Source: Pseudomonadota bacterium (GTDB lineage Bacteria; Myxococcota_A; UBA796; CAJQPC01). From it: DNA of 64,000 nt. The stretch is from NCBI GenBank assembly GCA_024228935.1, contig JAAESX010000059.1, positions 82,609-146,608 on the forward strand, written 5' to 3'. Under the pieces are notes generated by a model. It made no database searches and had not been told where the DNA came from. It saw only the letters and a program-made list of their open reading frames with translations. This document shows, piece after piece, positions 39,344 to 48,364 of the stretch (its first letter is position 1; every line of letters begins with the position of its first letter). The position numbers and the translations under genes are program-made.

Positions 39344-40618
39344 TCAGCCTCCCGCGGCGACCGCGATGTCCACGCCGGTCACGTCGGCCTTTCCAACACG
39401 CAGCGGGTTGCCCGAAAAGACACCCCGCGGATCGCCAGGTGTGGGGCCATCCCCATCGCTGTCGATGATGGCCTCGAGCTCCAGGTCGCCAAAGCCCCGC
39501 GGCGCGTCGAACGACCACGCGCCAGGCGACGCCTTGACCTTCCCGAGGTAGCGGCGACCGCCGTGTCCTTCGGTGTCGACGGCGAAGACGTCGACGTCGA
39601 TGATCGCGTTGTCATCGAAGCCTTCGGCGGACAGGGTGCCCGAAATCCGAACGGCATCCGAGAGGTCCGGGAACAGGGCCTGCGCGATGCCGCCGGCGGG
39701 CCCCGGTGCTCCGGCCTGAGGATCGCCCCCGGGAGCCCCCGCGGCCGCGTTGTTGCCGCCGGACGGCTGGGTGGCGAGCGCGTAGCCTCCGACGACGAGC
39801 GGGATGTCGAGCTTCACGAGGTCGTCCGAGCCGATCGCGACCTCGACGGCGGCGAACGGGTCGGCGGCGGAGGGTCCGTCCGCAGCGAGATCCTGGAAGA
39901 CCTGCATGCGGAGCGTGCCGTACCCGCGGGGCACCTGCGTGGCGTACTCGCCGGGGCCCGCGAACTGGATCTTGCCCAGGTAGTTGTCGCCCGACGGCCC
40001 CGCGTCCTCGGCGACGACCCGCACGTCGAAGTCCACCCCGTGATCGGACTCGCTCGTGACGGTGCCCGTGAGCGTCGTCCACTCGCCGTCGTGCTCGCCA
40101 AAGATGCTCGGGGCGGCCCCCGCGGACATGTTGGCCAGTTCGCGTCCGCCGAGCACCAGGGTCAGCTCGACGAGCTCGGGCGCGTCGTCCGTCACGATGA
40201 CCGTGGTCACCCCGAACGGGTCGTCGTCGCCCGGGCCGTCACCCTCGAGGTCCTGGAATGCCTGGAGCGTGATCGAGCCGAAGCCCTCGGGGGCCTCGAA
40301 CGCGAACTCGCCAGGGCCCGCCAACAGGAGCTTCCCAAGCTGGGCGAAACCGCCCTCTGCGCTGGGGTCCGGGGCGAGCACGTCGACATCGACCGCCAGC
40401 TCGTGATCGCTGATCAGCACACCCTTGACCGGCAGCAGCGTGCCATCGAAGTCGGCGAAGGGCCCCTTGCTCGGGTCGCCCTCGCCATGGGTCATCTCCT
40501 GGTGCTCCGGCCCGTTCTCGGCTTCCTCTTCGGCCTGTGCGGTGAAGGCTTCGGGCAGCGGACGGGGCTCACCGGTCACCCGCTCGAGGCACCCGATCTG
40601 GAGGAGGAGGACGATCAC
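39344..40618 (-). CDS. Lipoprotein with three tandem beta-domain repeats
   Basis: A 424-residue protein starting at GTG 40618, with the short signal IVLLLQIGC. After an acidic linker, three related units of about 110 residues follow, each with a VDVDVxAxD strand, LGKxxxxGPGEF or similar, PxGxGxxxLQxFxDL, and a DGPxxxDPFG calcium-like loop, ending in a GG turn. The second and third are separated by a Gly/Pro/Ala linker. No named family is recognised. First gene of the envelope operon that continues to 34537. Probably a periplasmic or surface scaffold. Confidence 0.75.
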   Translation of the reverse strand: MIVLLLQIGCLERVTGEPRPLPEAFTAQAEEEAENGPEHQEMTHGEGDPSKGPFADFDGTLLPVKGVLISDHELAVDVDVLAPDPSAEGGFAQLGKLLLAGPGEFAFEAPEGFGSITLQAFQDLEGDGPGDDDPFGVTTVIVTDDAPELVELTLVLGGRELANMSAGAAPSIFGEHDGEWTTLTGTVTSESDHGVDFDVRVVAEDAGPSGDNYLGKIQFAGPGEYATQVPRGYGTLRMQVFQDLAADGPSAADPFAAVEVAIGSDDLVKLDIPLVVGGYALATQPSGGNNAAAGAPGGDPQAGAPGPAGGIAQALFPDLSDAVRISGTLSAEGFDDNAIIDVDVFAVDTEGHGGRRYLGKVKASPGAWSFDAPRGFGDLELEAIIDSDGDGPTPGDPRGVFSGNPLRVGKADVTGVDIAVAAGG

Positions 40619-40692
40619 GTCGGGGATCGTATCGCGCCCGCGAAAGCGTTCCGAAATGAGCGTTGGTGCAGATCCCGGTGACAATCAGCGAC

Positions 40693-41184
40693 ATGAACGA
40701 AGCCGCGACCGCCATCCCCATCATCCGAGCGCACGATCGCTTGCTGACGCTGGTGTTCGTGGCCTGGTCCCAGGGCGGCCGGTCGGGCAGCTGGTCCACC
40801 CACGATCTGTCCGTGGGCGGGATGTCGGTGAAGGGCTCGGTCCCGAACCCGAAGGGGCCCGTGTTCATGAGGCTGCGCGTGGGCACCGAGAGCGTGCACG
40901 TCCGCGCTCGCCAGCAGTGGACCCGCCGCGCGAACGACGGGACCGATCTGTCAGGTCTGCGGTTCGAGCGACTCAAGGCGGAGCAGGCGGCGGCCCTCGA
41001 GATCCTGATGGAGACCCTGCACGGGCTCTCCCAGCAGGCCCTGCCCGAGCCCGACGAGTGGCCGCTGCAGTACGCCGACGACGACAACTCGCTCGACGCC
41101 GCGACGTCCGGTCTGATGTGGCTGATCGGAGCGGCGGCCGTCAGCGCCTTCGCCGCCGCGGGTGTGATCTACCTGCTGCCCTAG
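40693..41184 (+). CDS. PilZ-domain protein with C-terminal membrane helix
   Basis: A 163-residue protein starting at ATG 40693 (TTG 40663 and GTG 40678 are in frame upstream). The c-di-GMP-binding signature is present: RxxxR in RAHDR and DLSVGG. A C-terminal helix (GLMWLIGAAAVSAFAAAGVIYL split by the membrane) anchors it, with two residues outside. Divergent from the repeat lipoprotein across 74 bases. Likely a tail-anchored c-di-GMP receptor. Confidence 0.77.
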   Translation: MNEAATAIPIIRAHDRLLTLVFVAWSQGGRSGSWSTHDLSVGGMSVKGSVPNPKGPVFMRLRVGTESVHVRARQQWTRRANDGTDLSGLRFERLKAEQAAALEILMETLHGLSQQALPEPDEWPLQYADDDNSLDAATSGLMWLIGAAAVSAFAAAGVIYLLP

Positions 41185-41220
41185 CTCAGGAGGACAGCTC
41201 GGGCGGCCAGCTCGGACGGG

Positions 41221-42135
41221 CTAGCCCTGCTGCTCGTACCAGGCGACGGTCCGAGCGAGCCCCTGGCGCAGATCGACCTGGGCCTCCCAGCCGAACCCGT
41301 CCCGGGCCCGTGACGTGTCGAGGCACTTGCGCGGCTGACCGTCGGGCTTGGTGGTGTCCCAGCGGACCTCGCCCTCGAACCCGCAGACCTCGGCCACCGT
41401 CTCGACGAGCTCCTTGATCGTGAACTCCTGGCCGTTGCCGATGTTCACGGGCGCCGGGTCGTCCCACCGGTCCGCCATCGCCAGGATCGCGTCGGCGCAG
41501 TCCTCGACGAACAACAGCTCGCGCGTGGCCGAGCCGGTGCCCCAGGCCGTGATGTGGTCGTCCCCCCGGTCGCGCGCCTCGAGGCACTTCCGGATGAGCG
41601 CCGGCACGACGTGGCTGCGCTCGGGGTCGAAGTCGTCGCGCGGCCCGTACAGGTTGGTCGGCATCGGGAACACCGAGCTCATGCCGTACTGGGCCTTGTA
41701 GGCCTTGCCCTGCTCCATGAGCATCCGCTTGGACAGCCCGTAGGTGGCGTTGTTGGGCTCGGGGTAGCCCTCGAACAGGCTCTCCTCGCGCATCGGCATG
41801 GGCACGATGCGGGGGTACGCGCAGACGCTCGAGACGCCGATGAACTTCGCGACCTCGGCCACCCGACAGGCCTCGAGGAGTTCGGTGCCCATCGTGACGT
41901 TGTCGTACAGCACCGAGCCGGGGTGCTGGCGCATGTACCCGATGCCTCCGCCGTTCACGGCGCAGTGGACCACCAGGTCGGGCTGGGCCTCGGTCAACAG
42001 GCGGGTGCAGGCTTCGCGTCGGCGCAGGTCGTGCGTCGCGCTGCGAGGCACGGTGACGTCGTCGCCTCGGGCACGGAAGCGGTCCACGACGTGCGAGCCC
42101 AGAAAGCCCGCGCCGCCGGTCACGACGACCCGCAT
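41221..42135 (-). CDS. GDP-L-fucose/colitose synthase-like NAD-dependent epimerase-reductase
   Basis: A 304-residue protein. It has a Rossmann nucleotide-binding motif (VTGGAGFLGSHVVDRF), SSVCAYP carrying the catalytic Ser, and YGLSK carrying the catalytic Tyr-x-x-x-Lys; FPMPTNLYGP is typical of the Fcl/WcaG group. Such enzymes epimerise and reduce a GDP-4-keto-6-deoxy sugar. ATG 42135 overlaps the upstream epimerase stop as TGATG. With the dehydratase-like enzyme at 43057-44310 the product could be a 3,6-dideoxy sugar such as GDP-colitose. Confidence 0.87.
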   Translation of the reverse strand: MRVVVTGGAGFLGSHVVDRFRARGDDVTVPRSATHDLRRREACTRLLTEAQPDLVVHCAVNGGGIGYMRQHPGSVLYDNVTMGTELLEACRVAEVAKFIGVSSVCAYPRIVPMPMREESLFEGYPEPNNATYGLSKRMLMEQGKAYKAQYGMSSVFPMPTNLYGPRDDFDPERSHVVPALIRKCLEARDRGDDHITAWGTGSATRELLFVEDCADAILAMADRWDDPAPVNIGNGQEFTIKELVETVAEVCGFEGEVRWDTTKPDGQPRKCLDTSRARDGFGWEAQVDLRQGLARTVAWYEQQG

Positions 42136-43064
42136 CAGACGTTGCTGTAGGGCTTGCGCACCTCGAGCAGCGACAGGCCGGCGATCAGCTCGTCCATGCC
42201 CTGCTCCATCGAGATCTCGGTCCGGAAGCCGACCTTCCGGATCTTCTCGTAGCTGACCTCGTAGTCGCGCTTGTCGGCGTCCTCGCCGATGGCGGCGAAG
42301 TGCGACATGAAGTCGATCTTCTTCCGCAGCATGAGCACGATGTCCTCCTTGGTGAAGTTCATCGAGTCGTCGCCGACGTTGTAGACGTTGTTCCGCATCA
42401 CGTCGAAGTTGTCGACGGTGTGCTCGACGCAGCGCGCCATGTCCTGGATGTGGATGAACGTCCGCCGGAAGTGCTTCTCGTAGACGACCAGGTACCGATT
42501 CACGAGCGCCTGGAACGTGAAGTCGTTGATCATCAGGTCCAGGCGGAGCCGAGGCGACAGCCCGAACGCGGTGGCGAAGCGGTAGCTGACGCAGTTGCCG
42601 CGGCCCATGCACATGTACTCGGCTTCGGTCTTGGTCTCGCCGTACAGCGACAGCGGGTTGAGCGGCGTCTCTTCGGTGCAGATGCCCTCGACCTCGCCGT
42701 AGTTGCTGCCCGTGCTCGCGTAGATGAGCTTGGTCTGCCCGTCGAGCGCCGAGATGACCGAGCTGGTGCCGCCGACGTTGACCTGGCGAGCGCGCTCCGG
42801 CTCCTTCTTGCAGAGCGGGTACCCGACCAGGGCGGCGAGATGGACGACGAAGTCCTTGCCGGCGGCGACCCGCTTCATCAGCTCGCGGTCGAGCACGTCG
42901 CCCTTGGTGAACGTGTAGTTCGGGTTGATGAACAGCTCCATCAGCGGGAGCGGGCCGTACATCAGGTTGTCGATGACGTGGACCTTGTGCCCAGACGCCA
43001 GCAGCCGGCGCGCGACGATGCTGCCGTAGAAGCCAGCGCCACCGGTGATCAGGATGTCAGCCAC
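42135..43064 (-). CDS. NAD-dependent sugar epimerase/dehydratase
   Basis: A 309-residue extended SDR with ITGGAGFYGSIVARRLL, YASTGSNYG and YGETKTEAE (Tyr-x-x-x-Lys). HLAALVGYPLCKKEP resembles the surface-polysaccharide epimerases that act on nucleotide-linked sugars. The exact substrate is unclear. Coupled to the Fcl-like gene and overlapping the PLP enzyme upstream by eight bases; the three form one nucleotide-sugar unit. Confidence 0.87.
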   Translation of the reverse strand: MADILITGGAGFYGSIVARRLLASGHKVHVIDNLMYGPLPLMELFINPNYTFTKGDVLDRELMKRVAAGKDFVVHLAALVGYPLCKKEPERARQVNVGGTSSVISALDGQTKLIYASTGSNYGEVEGICTEETPLNPLSLYGETKTEAEYMCMGRGNCVSYRFATAFGLSPRLRLDLMINDFTFQALVNRYLVVYEKHFRRTFIHIQDMARCVEHTVDNFDVMRNNVYNVGDDSMNFTKEDIVLMLRKKIDFMSHFAAIGEDADKRDYEVSYEKIRKVGFRTEISMEQGMDELIAGLSLLEVRKPYSNV

Positions 43065-44310
43065 GGAAGAACTCCTCGAGTGCGTCCTTCAGGAGCAGCC
43101 CATGGCCGTCTCCGAAGGCGTGGCTGTTCCCGACGAACAGCCCGTGCGTGTGGACCCGATCGGCGACCGGGAGCGGTCCTCCGACGCGAGCCCCGACCAC
43201 GCGCTCGAAGGCTGGCTGGCGAGCCAGGTTCGAGCCCGAGATGGGGCGGGTCGAGATGCCGCGGGACTCGAGGTGTCGCATGCACGCGGCACGGTCGATC
43301 TCTGCGTCCAGCAGCAAGGGGAAGGCAAAGCTGGCGTGGACCTGGCCCGGGAGCTCCGGGAGGACGGTCACACCAGGCGTGTCAGCGAGCATCTCGCACC
43401 ACGAGCCGTGGTTGCGACGACGACGCTCGATCCAGGCGGGGAGCCGCTTGAGCTGTTCCTGACCCATGGCCCCCGCCATCTCGGTCGGCCGCAGGTTCCA
43501 GCCCGAGGAGACGAACAGGAAGCGCTCGTCGATCTCGGGGTGCGCCGCGACGTGGGCTTCCCTGTCGCTGCGTTCACGGACCCAGCCGTGGGCTCGGAGC
43601 GAGCGAGCCGCGTCGGCGAGGACCGGGTCGCGGAAGACGGTGATGCCGCCCTCGCAGGTGGTCAGGTGGTGGCTGAAGAAGAACGAGAAGGTGCCGCCCA
43701 CGCCCATCGAGCCGGCCCGGCGTCCATCGCGCTCGGCGCCCGGGGCCGCGCAGGCGTCCTCGGCGACGAGCAGCCCCATGTCCTGGAGCGCGGTGACGTC
43801 CGCGGGCTGACCGAGGAGGTGCACGGCGAGGGCCGCCTTCGTCTTCGGCGTGATCGCCTCGCGCGCGCGAGCCGGATCGATGCACAGCGTGTCGGGCTCG
43901 ACGTCGACCAGGATCGGGACGAGCCCGACCTGGGCGACAGGGAACAGCGAGGTGCTCCAGCCGACGGCTGGGACGAGGACCTCGTCCCCGCGGGAGAGCT
44001 GTCCGGTCTCGACGAGCGCCGCGAGCATCAGCAGGTTCGCCGAGCTGCCCGAGTTGGACATGACGCCCTGGGTGCAGCCGCAGTAGCGCGCCCATTGGTC
44101 CTCGAAGTCGTAGACCCGGCGGCCCATCGTCACCCAGGTGGTGACCATGCACTCCATCGCCGCGTTGACCTCGCGCGCGCCGAAGCTGACGACCTGCAAC
44201 GGCAGGCCCTTGGTGGGGTCGTGCTCCTCGACGGGGAGCCCTTCCATCTCGGCCTCGATGAGCCGGTGGATCGCATCCAGGTGTGCCACGGCGGGAAGTG
44301 TACCGGTCAC
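43057..44310 (-). CDS. PLP-dependent DegT/DnrJ-family enzyme, probable sugar 3-dehydratase type
   Basis: A 417-residue protein. GTG 44310 overlaps the FHA-gene stop as GTGA (GTG 44289 is an alternative). The fold motifs SNSGSSANLLMLAAL, LVPAVGWSTSLFP and VDVEPDTLCIDP match the family. Where aminotransferases have the PLP lysine, this protein reads SFFFSHHLTTCEGG, with His in its place. In this family that substitution marks ColD/RfbH-type 3-dehydratases that remove the C3 hydroxyl of 4-keto sugars. A dideoxy-sugar role is therefore more likely than transamination. Confidence 0.82.
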   Translation of the reverse strand: MTGTLPAVAHLDAIHRLIEAEMEGLPVEEHDPTKGLPLQVVSFGAREVNAAMECMVTTWVTMGRRVYDFEDQWARYCGCTQGVMSNSGSSANLLMLAALVETGQLSRGDEVLVPAVGWSTSLFPVAQVGLVPILVDVEPDTLCIDPARAREAITPKTKAALAVHLLGQPADVTALQDMGLLVAEDACAAPGAERDGRRAGSMGVGGTFSFFFSHHLTTCEGGITVFRDPVLADAARSLRAHGWVRERSDREAHVAAHPEIDERFLFVSSGWNLRPTEMAGAMGQEQLKRLPAWIERRRRNHGSWCEMLADTPGVTVLPELPGQVHASFAFPLLLDAEIDRAACMRHLESRGISTRPISGSNLARQPAFERVVGARVGGPLPVADRVHTHGLFVGNSHAFGDGHGLLLKDALEEFFRG

Positions 44311-45194
44311 GCCCGCTCGAACCCGACGTCGATGCCGCCGAAGCGCAGCGAGTCGGTCGACTGGTCGCGCTCGACGACGTCGCTGGCATCCGTGAGACCC
44401 GCCTGGGCAGCGACTCGACGGGCACGGTGCACCACGACCGCCAGGTGCCGCCGGTCCCGGTAGCCCAGAGCGCGCACCAGATCGTCCGTGAGCACCCACC
44501 CCTGCTCCGCAGGAGCGAGCGCGCTCTGGTCGGCGCGCGCGCGGGCCAGCCGGTAGAGCAGCTCGACGACCGCGGACGTCGTGGAGACGAGCGGCTCGTC
44601 CCGCATCAGCACCACCAGTCGAATGCCCTCCTCGTTCTTCGGCACGTGGAACCGGAACGCCGCGGTCGAGCAGCGCAGGGGCACCTCGTCGATGGTGCGG
44701 CGGCTCGGCGTCGGGAGATCGAGGCTGAAGTGCGCTCCGCCGACCACGACCTCGGGGGGCGCCTCGCGCCGCTCACCCAGGTGGTCCTCGAGGACCCAGC
44801 CGCCGTGCTCTGCCCAGACCGCCACGGCCTGCTCGCCGTGCTCGATGACCAGGAGGCCGCCGTGGGCCGTCGTCAGGAGGCCTTCGTCGTCGACCGCGAT
44901 CGGGCCCGGAGCGGTGGTGCTCAGGACCTCCCACTCCGCGTCGGGCCGGCCGAACCCGATGACCGCGCCGATCCGGAGCGTGGCTTCCCGAGCCAGGGCT
45001 CCGTCGACGTACGTCCCGTTGCGGCTGCCGAGATCGCGGAGCTCCCAGCGGCTCGAGGCCCAGCGGACCAGCGCGTGGTGCCCGGAGACACGGCCCTCGT
45101 CGAGGCGCAGCACACACTGCCGCGACCGGCCGATGGTGGTCTCACTCCTCAGGACGACGCGCGCCCCGCTGTGTCGGTTCTCCAGGATCGCCAT
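44307..45194 (-). CDS. FHA-domain regulatory protein
   Basis: A 295-residue protein. Residues about 15-85 are a forkhead-associated domain with its phosphothreonine-binding set: TIGRSRQC, VSGHHALV and LRDLGSRNGTYVDG. The middle is a second beta-rich region. The C-terminal part (LVSTTSAVVELLYRLARAR, DDLVRALGYRDRRHLAVVVHRARR) looks like a helical or winged-helix regulator. Divergent from the serine/threonine kinase gene across only 23 bases, so the kinase may phosphorylate a partner read by this FHA. First gene of the nucleotide-sugar unit. Confidence 0.83.
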   Translation of the reverse strand: MAILENRHSGARVVLRSETTIGRSRQCVLRLDEGRVSGHHALVRWASSRWELRDLGSRNGTYVDGALAREATLRIGAVIGFGRPDAEWEVLSTTAPGPIAVDDEGLLTTAHGGLLVIEHGEQAVAVWAEHGGWVLEDHLGERREAPPEVVVGGAHFSLDLPTPSRRTIDEVPLRCSTAAFRFHVPKNEEGIRLVVLMRDEPLVSTTSAVVELLYRLARARADQSALAPAEQGWVLTDDLVRALGYRDRRHLAVVVHRARRVAAQAGLTDASDVVERDQSTDSLRFGGIDVGFERA

Positions 45195-45217
45195 GACGGC
45201 TCCGGCACCCTTTTCCT

Positions 45218-47204
45218 GTGGCGCGGAAGTCTAAACCCGACCCGTTCGGGACGATCGGCACCATCGACACCGGCGAGGTCTCTGGCGCCGAGATCGAGCG
45301 CCTGTGGCCCGCCTTCGGCGAGCGCTACGACGTGGTCGAGCACCACGCGTCCGGCGGCATGGGCGACGTCTGGAAAGTGCGGGACGTCCGGCTCGACCGC
45401 ATCCTGGCCGCCAAGGTCCTGCCCGCCGCTTGCTCGCAGAACGCGCTGGCTCGTTTCGAGCGCGAGGCCAATACCCAGGCGCGCCTCGATCACCCCGCGA
45501 TCGTCGCGATCATCGACGTCGGCACGCTGGAGGATGGGCGGCCCTGGTTCACGATGCCGCTGGTGCTTGGCTCGACCCTCGACAAGGTCATCGTCAGCTG
45601 GCGGGGCACCCGGGACGAGCGCGCGCTGCGGCGGCACCTCGAGGCCCTGATGACCGTCTCGCTGGCCATCGCACGCCCACGAGCGCGGCGTGGTCCACCG
45701 GGACGTCAAGCCCGCGAACGTCATCCTGGGTCGATACGGCGAGGTGCGTCTGATCGACTGGGGGATCGCCAAGGTCGAAGGGCTGGGCGAGCTGGGCGGA
45801 GCGCGCTCCGGTCCCGCGACCCAGGTCGGCACCGTCATCGGCACACAGGGCTTCCTGGCTCCCGAGCAGGCCAAGGAGATGGTCCAGGAGGTCCAGCCGC
45901 GCTGGGCCGAGATCCGGGACCTCGAGGACCGCGCGCGGGTCCTGGACGGCGAGGCCCGCGGGATCCTGGGCGGGCTGGCCCCCCACGCCGACTCGGACGC
46001 GAAGCGGGCTGGCTGGACGCTGGAGGACAAGGCTCGTCGCCTGCGTCGTCGGGTGGCGCTGGCCCGGTCCGAGCAGCTGCAGGCCCTGCACGGCGCCCTG
46101 AACCTGGACGCGACCTGCGCCGAGGCCCACGACGAGCTGGCCGACCTGTACACCGAGGACCTGCAGGACGCCGACCGGCGCTCGGACAGGACGGCCGCAG
46201 CCGTCGCCACTGGGCTGCTGAAGAAGCACGACACGGGTCGGCACGAGGCTCTGCTGCGAGGACTCGGCCGACTGGAGTTCGACACCGAGCCCAGCGGGGT
46301 CCGGGCCGTCATCCAAGAGTACCGCGAGATCGACCGGCGCCTGCAGCCGTACGAGGAGACCGAGCTGGGCCCCACCCCCATCTCGGTCGACCTCCCCGCG
46401 GGCAGCTTCGTCGTCACCCTGCGCCGCGAAGGGCGCGAGCATGTGCGCTACCCGGTGACGATCCGGCGAGGCGCCGCCTGGGTCGCTCGGGCTCCGATCC
46501 CCCTGCCCGATGTGCCACCCGGGTGGTGCTATGTGCCCGCCGGGCCGTTCCTGGCGGGCGGGGACGACAAGGCCGCGGACGGCCACCCTGCGTCGACGCC
46601 GTGGCTCGACGGTTTCCTGATCCGACGGACGGCGACGACAGTCGGGGAGTACCTCCCGTTCGCGCAGGATCACCCCGACCTCGTCACACCAGGCCCGGAC
46701 GGTCAACGGTTCGAACCGATCATCGACGAAGGCGGCGTCTTGATGGTCGGGCCCGCCTTCCAGCTGGACCAGCCCATGGAGATGGTGAGCTGGACGGCCG
46801 CCGCGAAGTTCGCCGCGTGGTCCGACAGCAGGCTCCCGACCGCGCTCGAGTATGAGAAGGCAGCGCGCGGCGTCGACGGCCGGCACTTCACCTGGGGCAA
46901 CCACCCCGACGCCTCGTTCACCGCGATCGGCGCTTCGCGCCCGGGCCCGCCGCGGATGTGGCGGGCTGGAACGAGCGCGTACGACGAGAGCCCCTACGGC
47001 GCACGTGACCTGTGCGGGAACTGCCGCACGTGGTGCCAGGACACCTTCGCCCCGAACGACCCGAGCTACCGCATCGTGCGCGGCGGCTCGCACGTCGACC
47101 GCCTGCACTACGCCCGCGCGGCGGCCCGGTTCGCGGCGAACCCCGAGCGCCGGATGGGCGTCGTCGGGATCCGCCTCGTCCGCTCGGTGCTCAGGTCCCC
47201 TTGA
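45218..47204 (+). pseudogene. Serine/threonine kinase fused to formylglycine-generating-enzyme-like domain; frameshifted and lacking kinase C-lobe
   Basis: Starts at GTG 45218. The N-lobe is present (HASGGMGDVWKVRD, ILAAKVL), then [23 protein letters not shown] and [12 protein letters not shown] frame change of two missing bases (or one extra) occurs at about 45670-45676. Directly after APEQA the sequence joins [15 protein letters not shown], a helical region that in related proteins follows roughly 120 further residues, so the helical C-lobe is gone. The tail carries a SUMF1/EgtB-like domain ([46 protein letters not shown]) without the catalytic Cys pair. It overlaps the caspase-like gene end-to-end. 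Confidence 0.75.
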
Positions 47205-48190
47205 TGACCTGGCCCGTCGGCGGGCCCCCCAGCTTGGCGAAGCGGATCGACTCGCCGGAGCCGAGCTTGATGACGTTGTTCGTCAGCGTGGTGGAGTTCC
47301 GCACGTACCAGTCGGGCTCCTCGGGCCAGCTCCCGGTCGGCAGAACCATGAAGACGACCTGGCCCGCGATGGGGTTGCCCGAGGCACCGTGCTTCACGCC
47401 CTTGTAGACCTTGGCGCTGCCGCCGAGCTGCGGAAACGCTCCAGCGGCACCGGTGAACCTGACGTGGGCGTTCCCGGGGCCCGGAGGCTTCGCCGTCGGC
47501 GCCCGCAGCCACCACACGTTCGGGAATGCCGCAACGTCCCAGACCTCATCGACCGCCGCGACCGGGACAAAGACCCAGCCGATCTCGTTGCCGTTGGCGT
47601 CCTCGGCCTTGTACCCGCCGGTTCCCGGATCGAGCTGCCGCAGCGCCACCGGCGGCGCCGGTTCGGTCCGCGCACCCGCACGCCCCTCGAGGAAGGCCGC
47701 GGTGCGGATCCGTGGGCTCACGCGCAGGTCCACGCCAGTCTGGAGCGCGTCCAGCAGCCGAGCGGCGGCGACCACGGCCGTGTTGGCGTCGGGCCCCCCC
47801 CTGCTCCCACGTCCACCGCTCGAGCACCGTCGCCAGGGCCCAGGACAGCGCGCCCTGACGGGTCCGACCGAGCTGCAGCTCAGGGGTGGCGTCGGTGCCC
47901 AGGTAGAGCACCGCGTCCTGGGGCAGCAGCGCCGCCAGGTCGAGGCTCGTGTCGACACAGGCGTCGAAGAGCAAGGTGAGATCACGCTTCGGAGCCCCAT
48001 CGAGCCGCTCGCGCAGCTCGCGCATCGTCAGCTGGGCGCCCTCGCTCGACACCATCGCCCAGTCGGACGCAGCGACACCGAGCGCGACGCTGCAGGCGCG
48101 CATGCGCTCGACGTCGTGACGCGCACCGGGCAGGGCGGCGCTGGGATGGGGGTAGGACTCGATGCCGATCAGCAGGGCGACAGCACGCAT
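47191..48190 (-). CDS. Caspase-like (peptidase C14) protein, frameshifted, catalytic His region not visible
   Basis: Starts at ATG 48190 ([14 protein letters not shown]), followed by [15 protein letters not shown] and [10 protein letters not shown], the usual start of bacterial caspase-like domains. [10 protein letters not shown] matches the catalytic Cys block, but the SGHG-containing strand that should precede it is missing, so the protease may be dead or internally deleted. An extra C in the run 47794-47801 breaks the frame; with it removed the protein continues [19 protein letters not shown]. The C-terminal domain ([34 protein letters not shown]) is beta-rich and unrecognised. Convergent with the kinase. 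Confidence 0.65.
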
Positions 48191-48300
48191 GTTCAAGACT
48201 CCAAGGGTGATGACGGACCCACTCGCCGTCAGGACGCCAAGAGCGAACGCGTCACTCACCGTCCTGGACCCCGTGAAATCCCACGGCGCAGCCTGCCCAG

Positions 48301-48359
48301 CGATCGGAGCGGCGCAATTCGGGGTAATCGCCGTCCGGCCCGACCGAACGATCGGAGCG
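48301..48359. repeat. Pair of 11-base direct repeats upstream of caspase-like gene
   Basis: CGATCGGAGCG occurs at 48301-48311 and 48349-48359 in the 174-base gap between the caspase-like and glycosyltransferase genes. Spacing start to start is 48 bases. It could be a regulator site for the caspase-like gene, or chance. I see no gene in this gap. Confidence 0.35.
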
Positions 48360-48364
48360 CACCG

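Noticed and set aside
36269..40681. A very long plus-strand open frame (about 1470 codons) rich in Val and Asp/Glu
   Set aside because: It is the antisense of four well-supported minus-strand genes (OmpA/TSP3, MopE-like, repeat lipoprotein, discoidin-like). High GC and Asp-codon repeats keep the opposite strand open.
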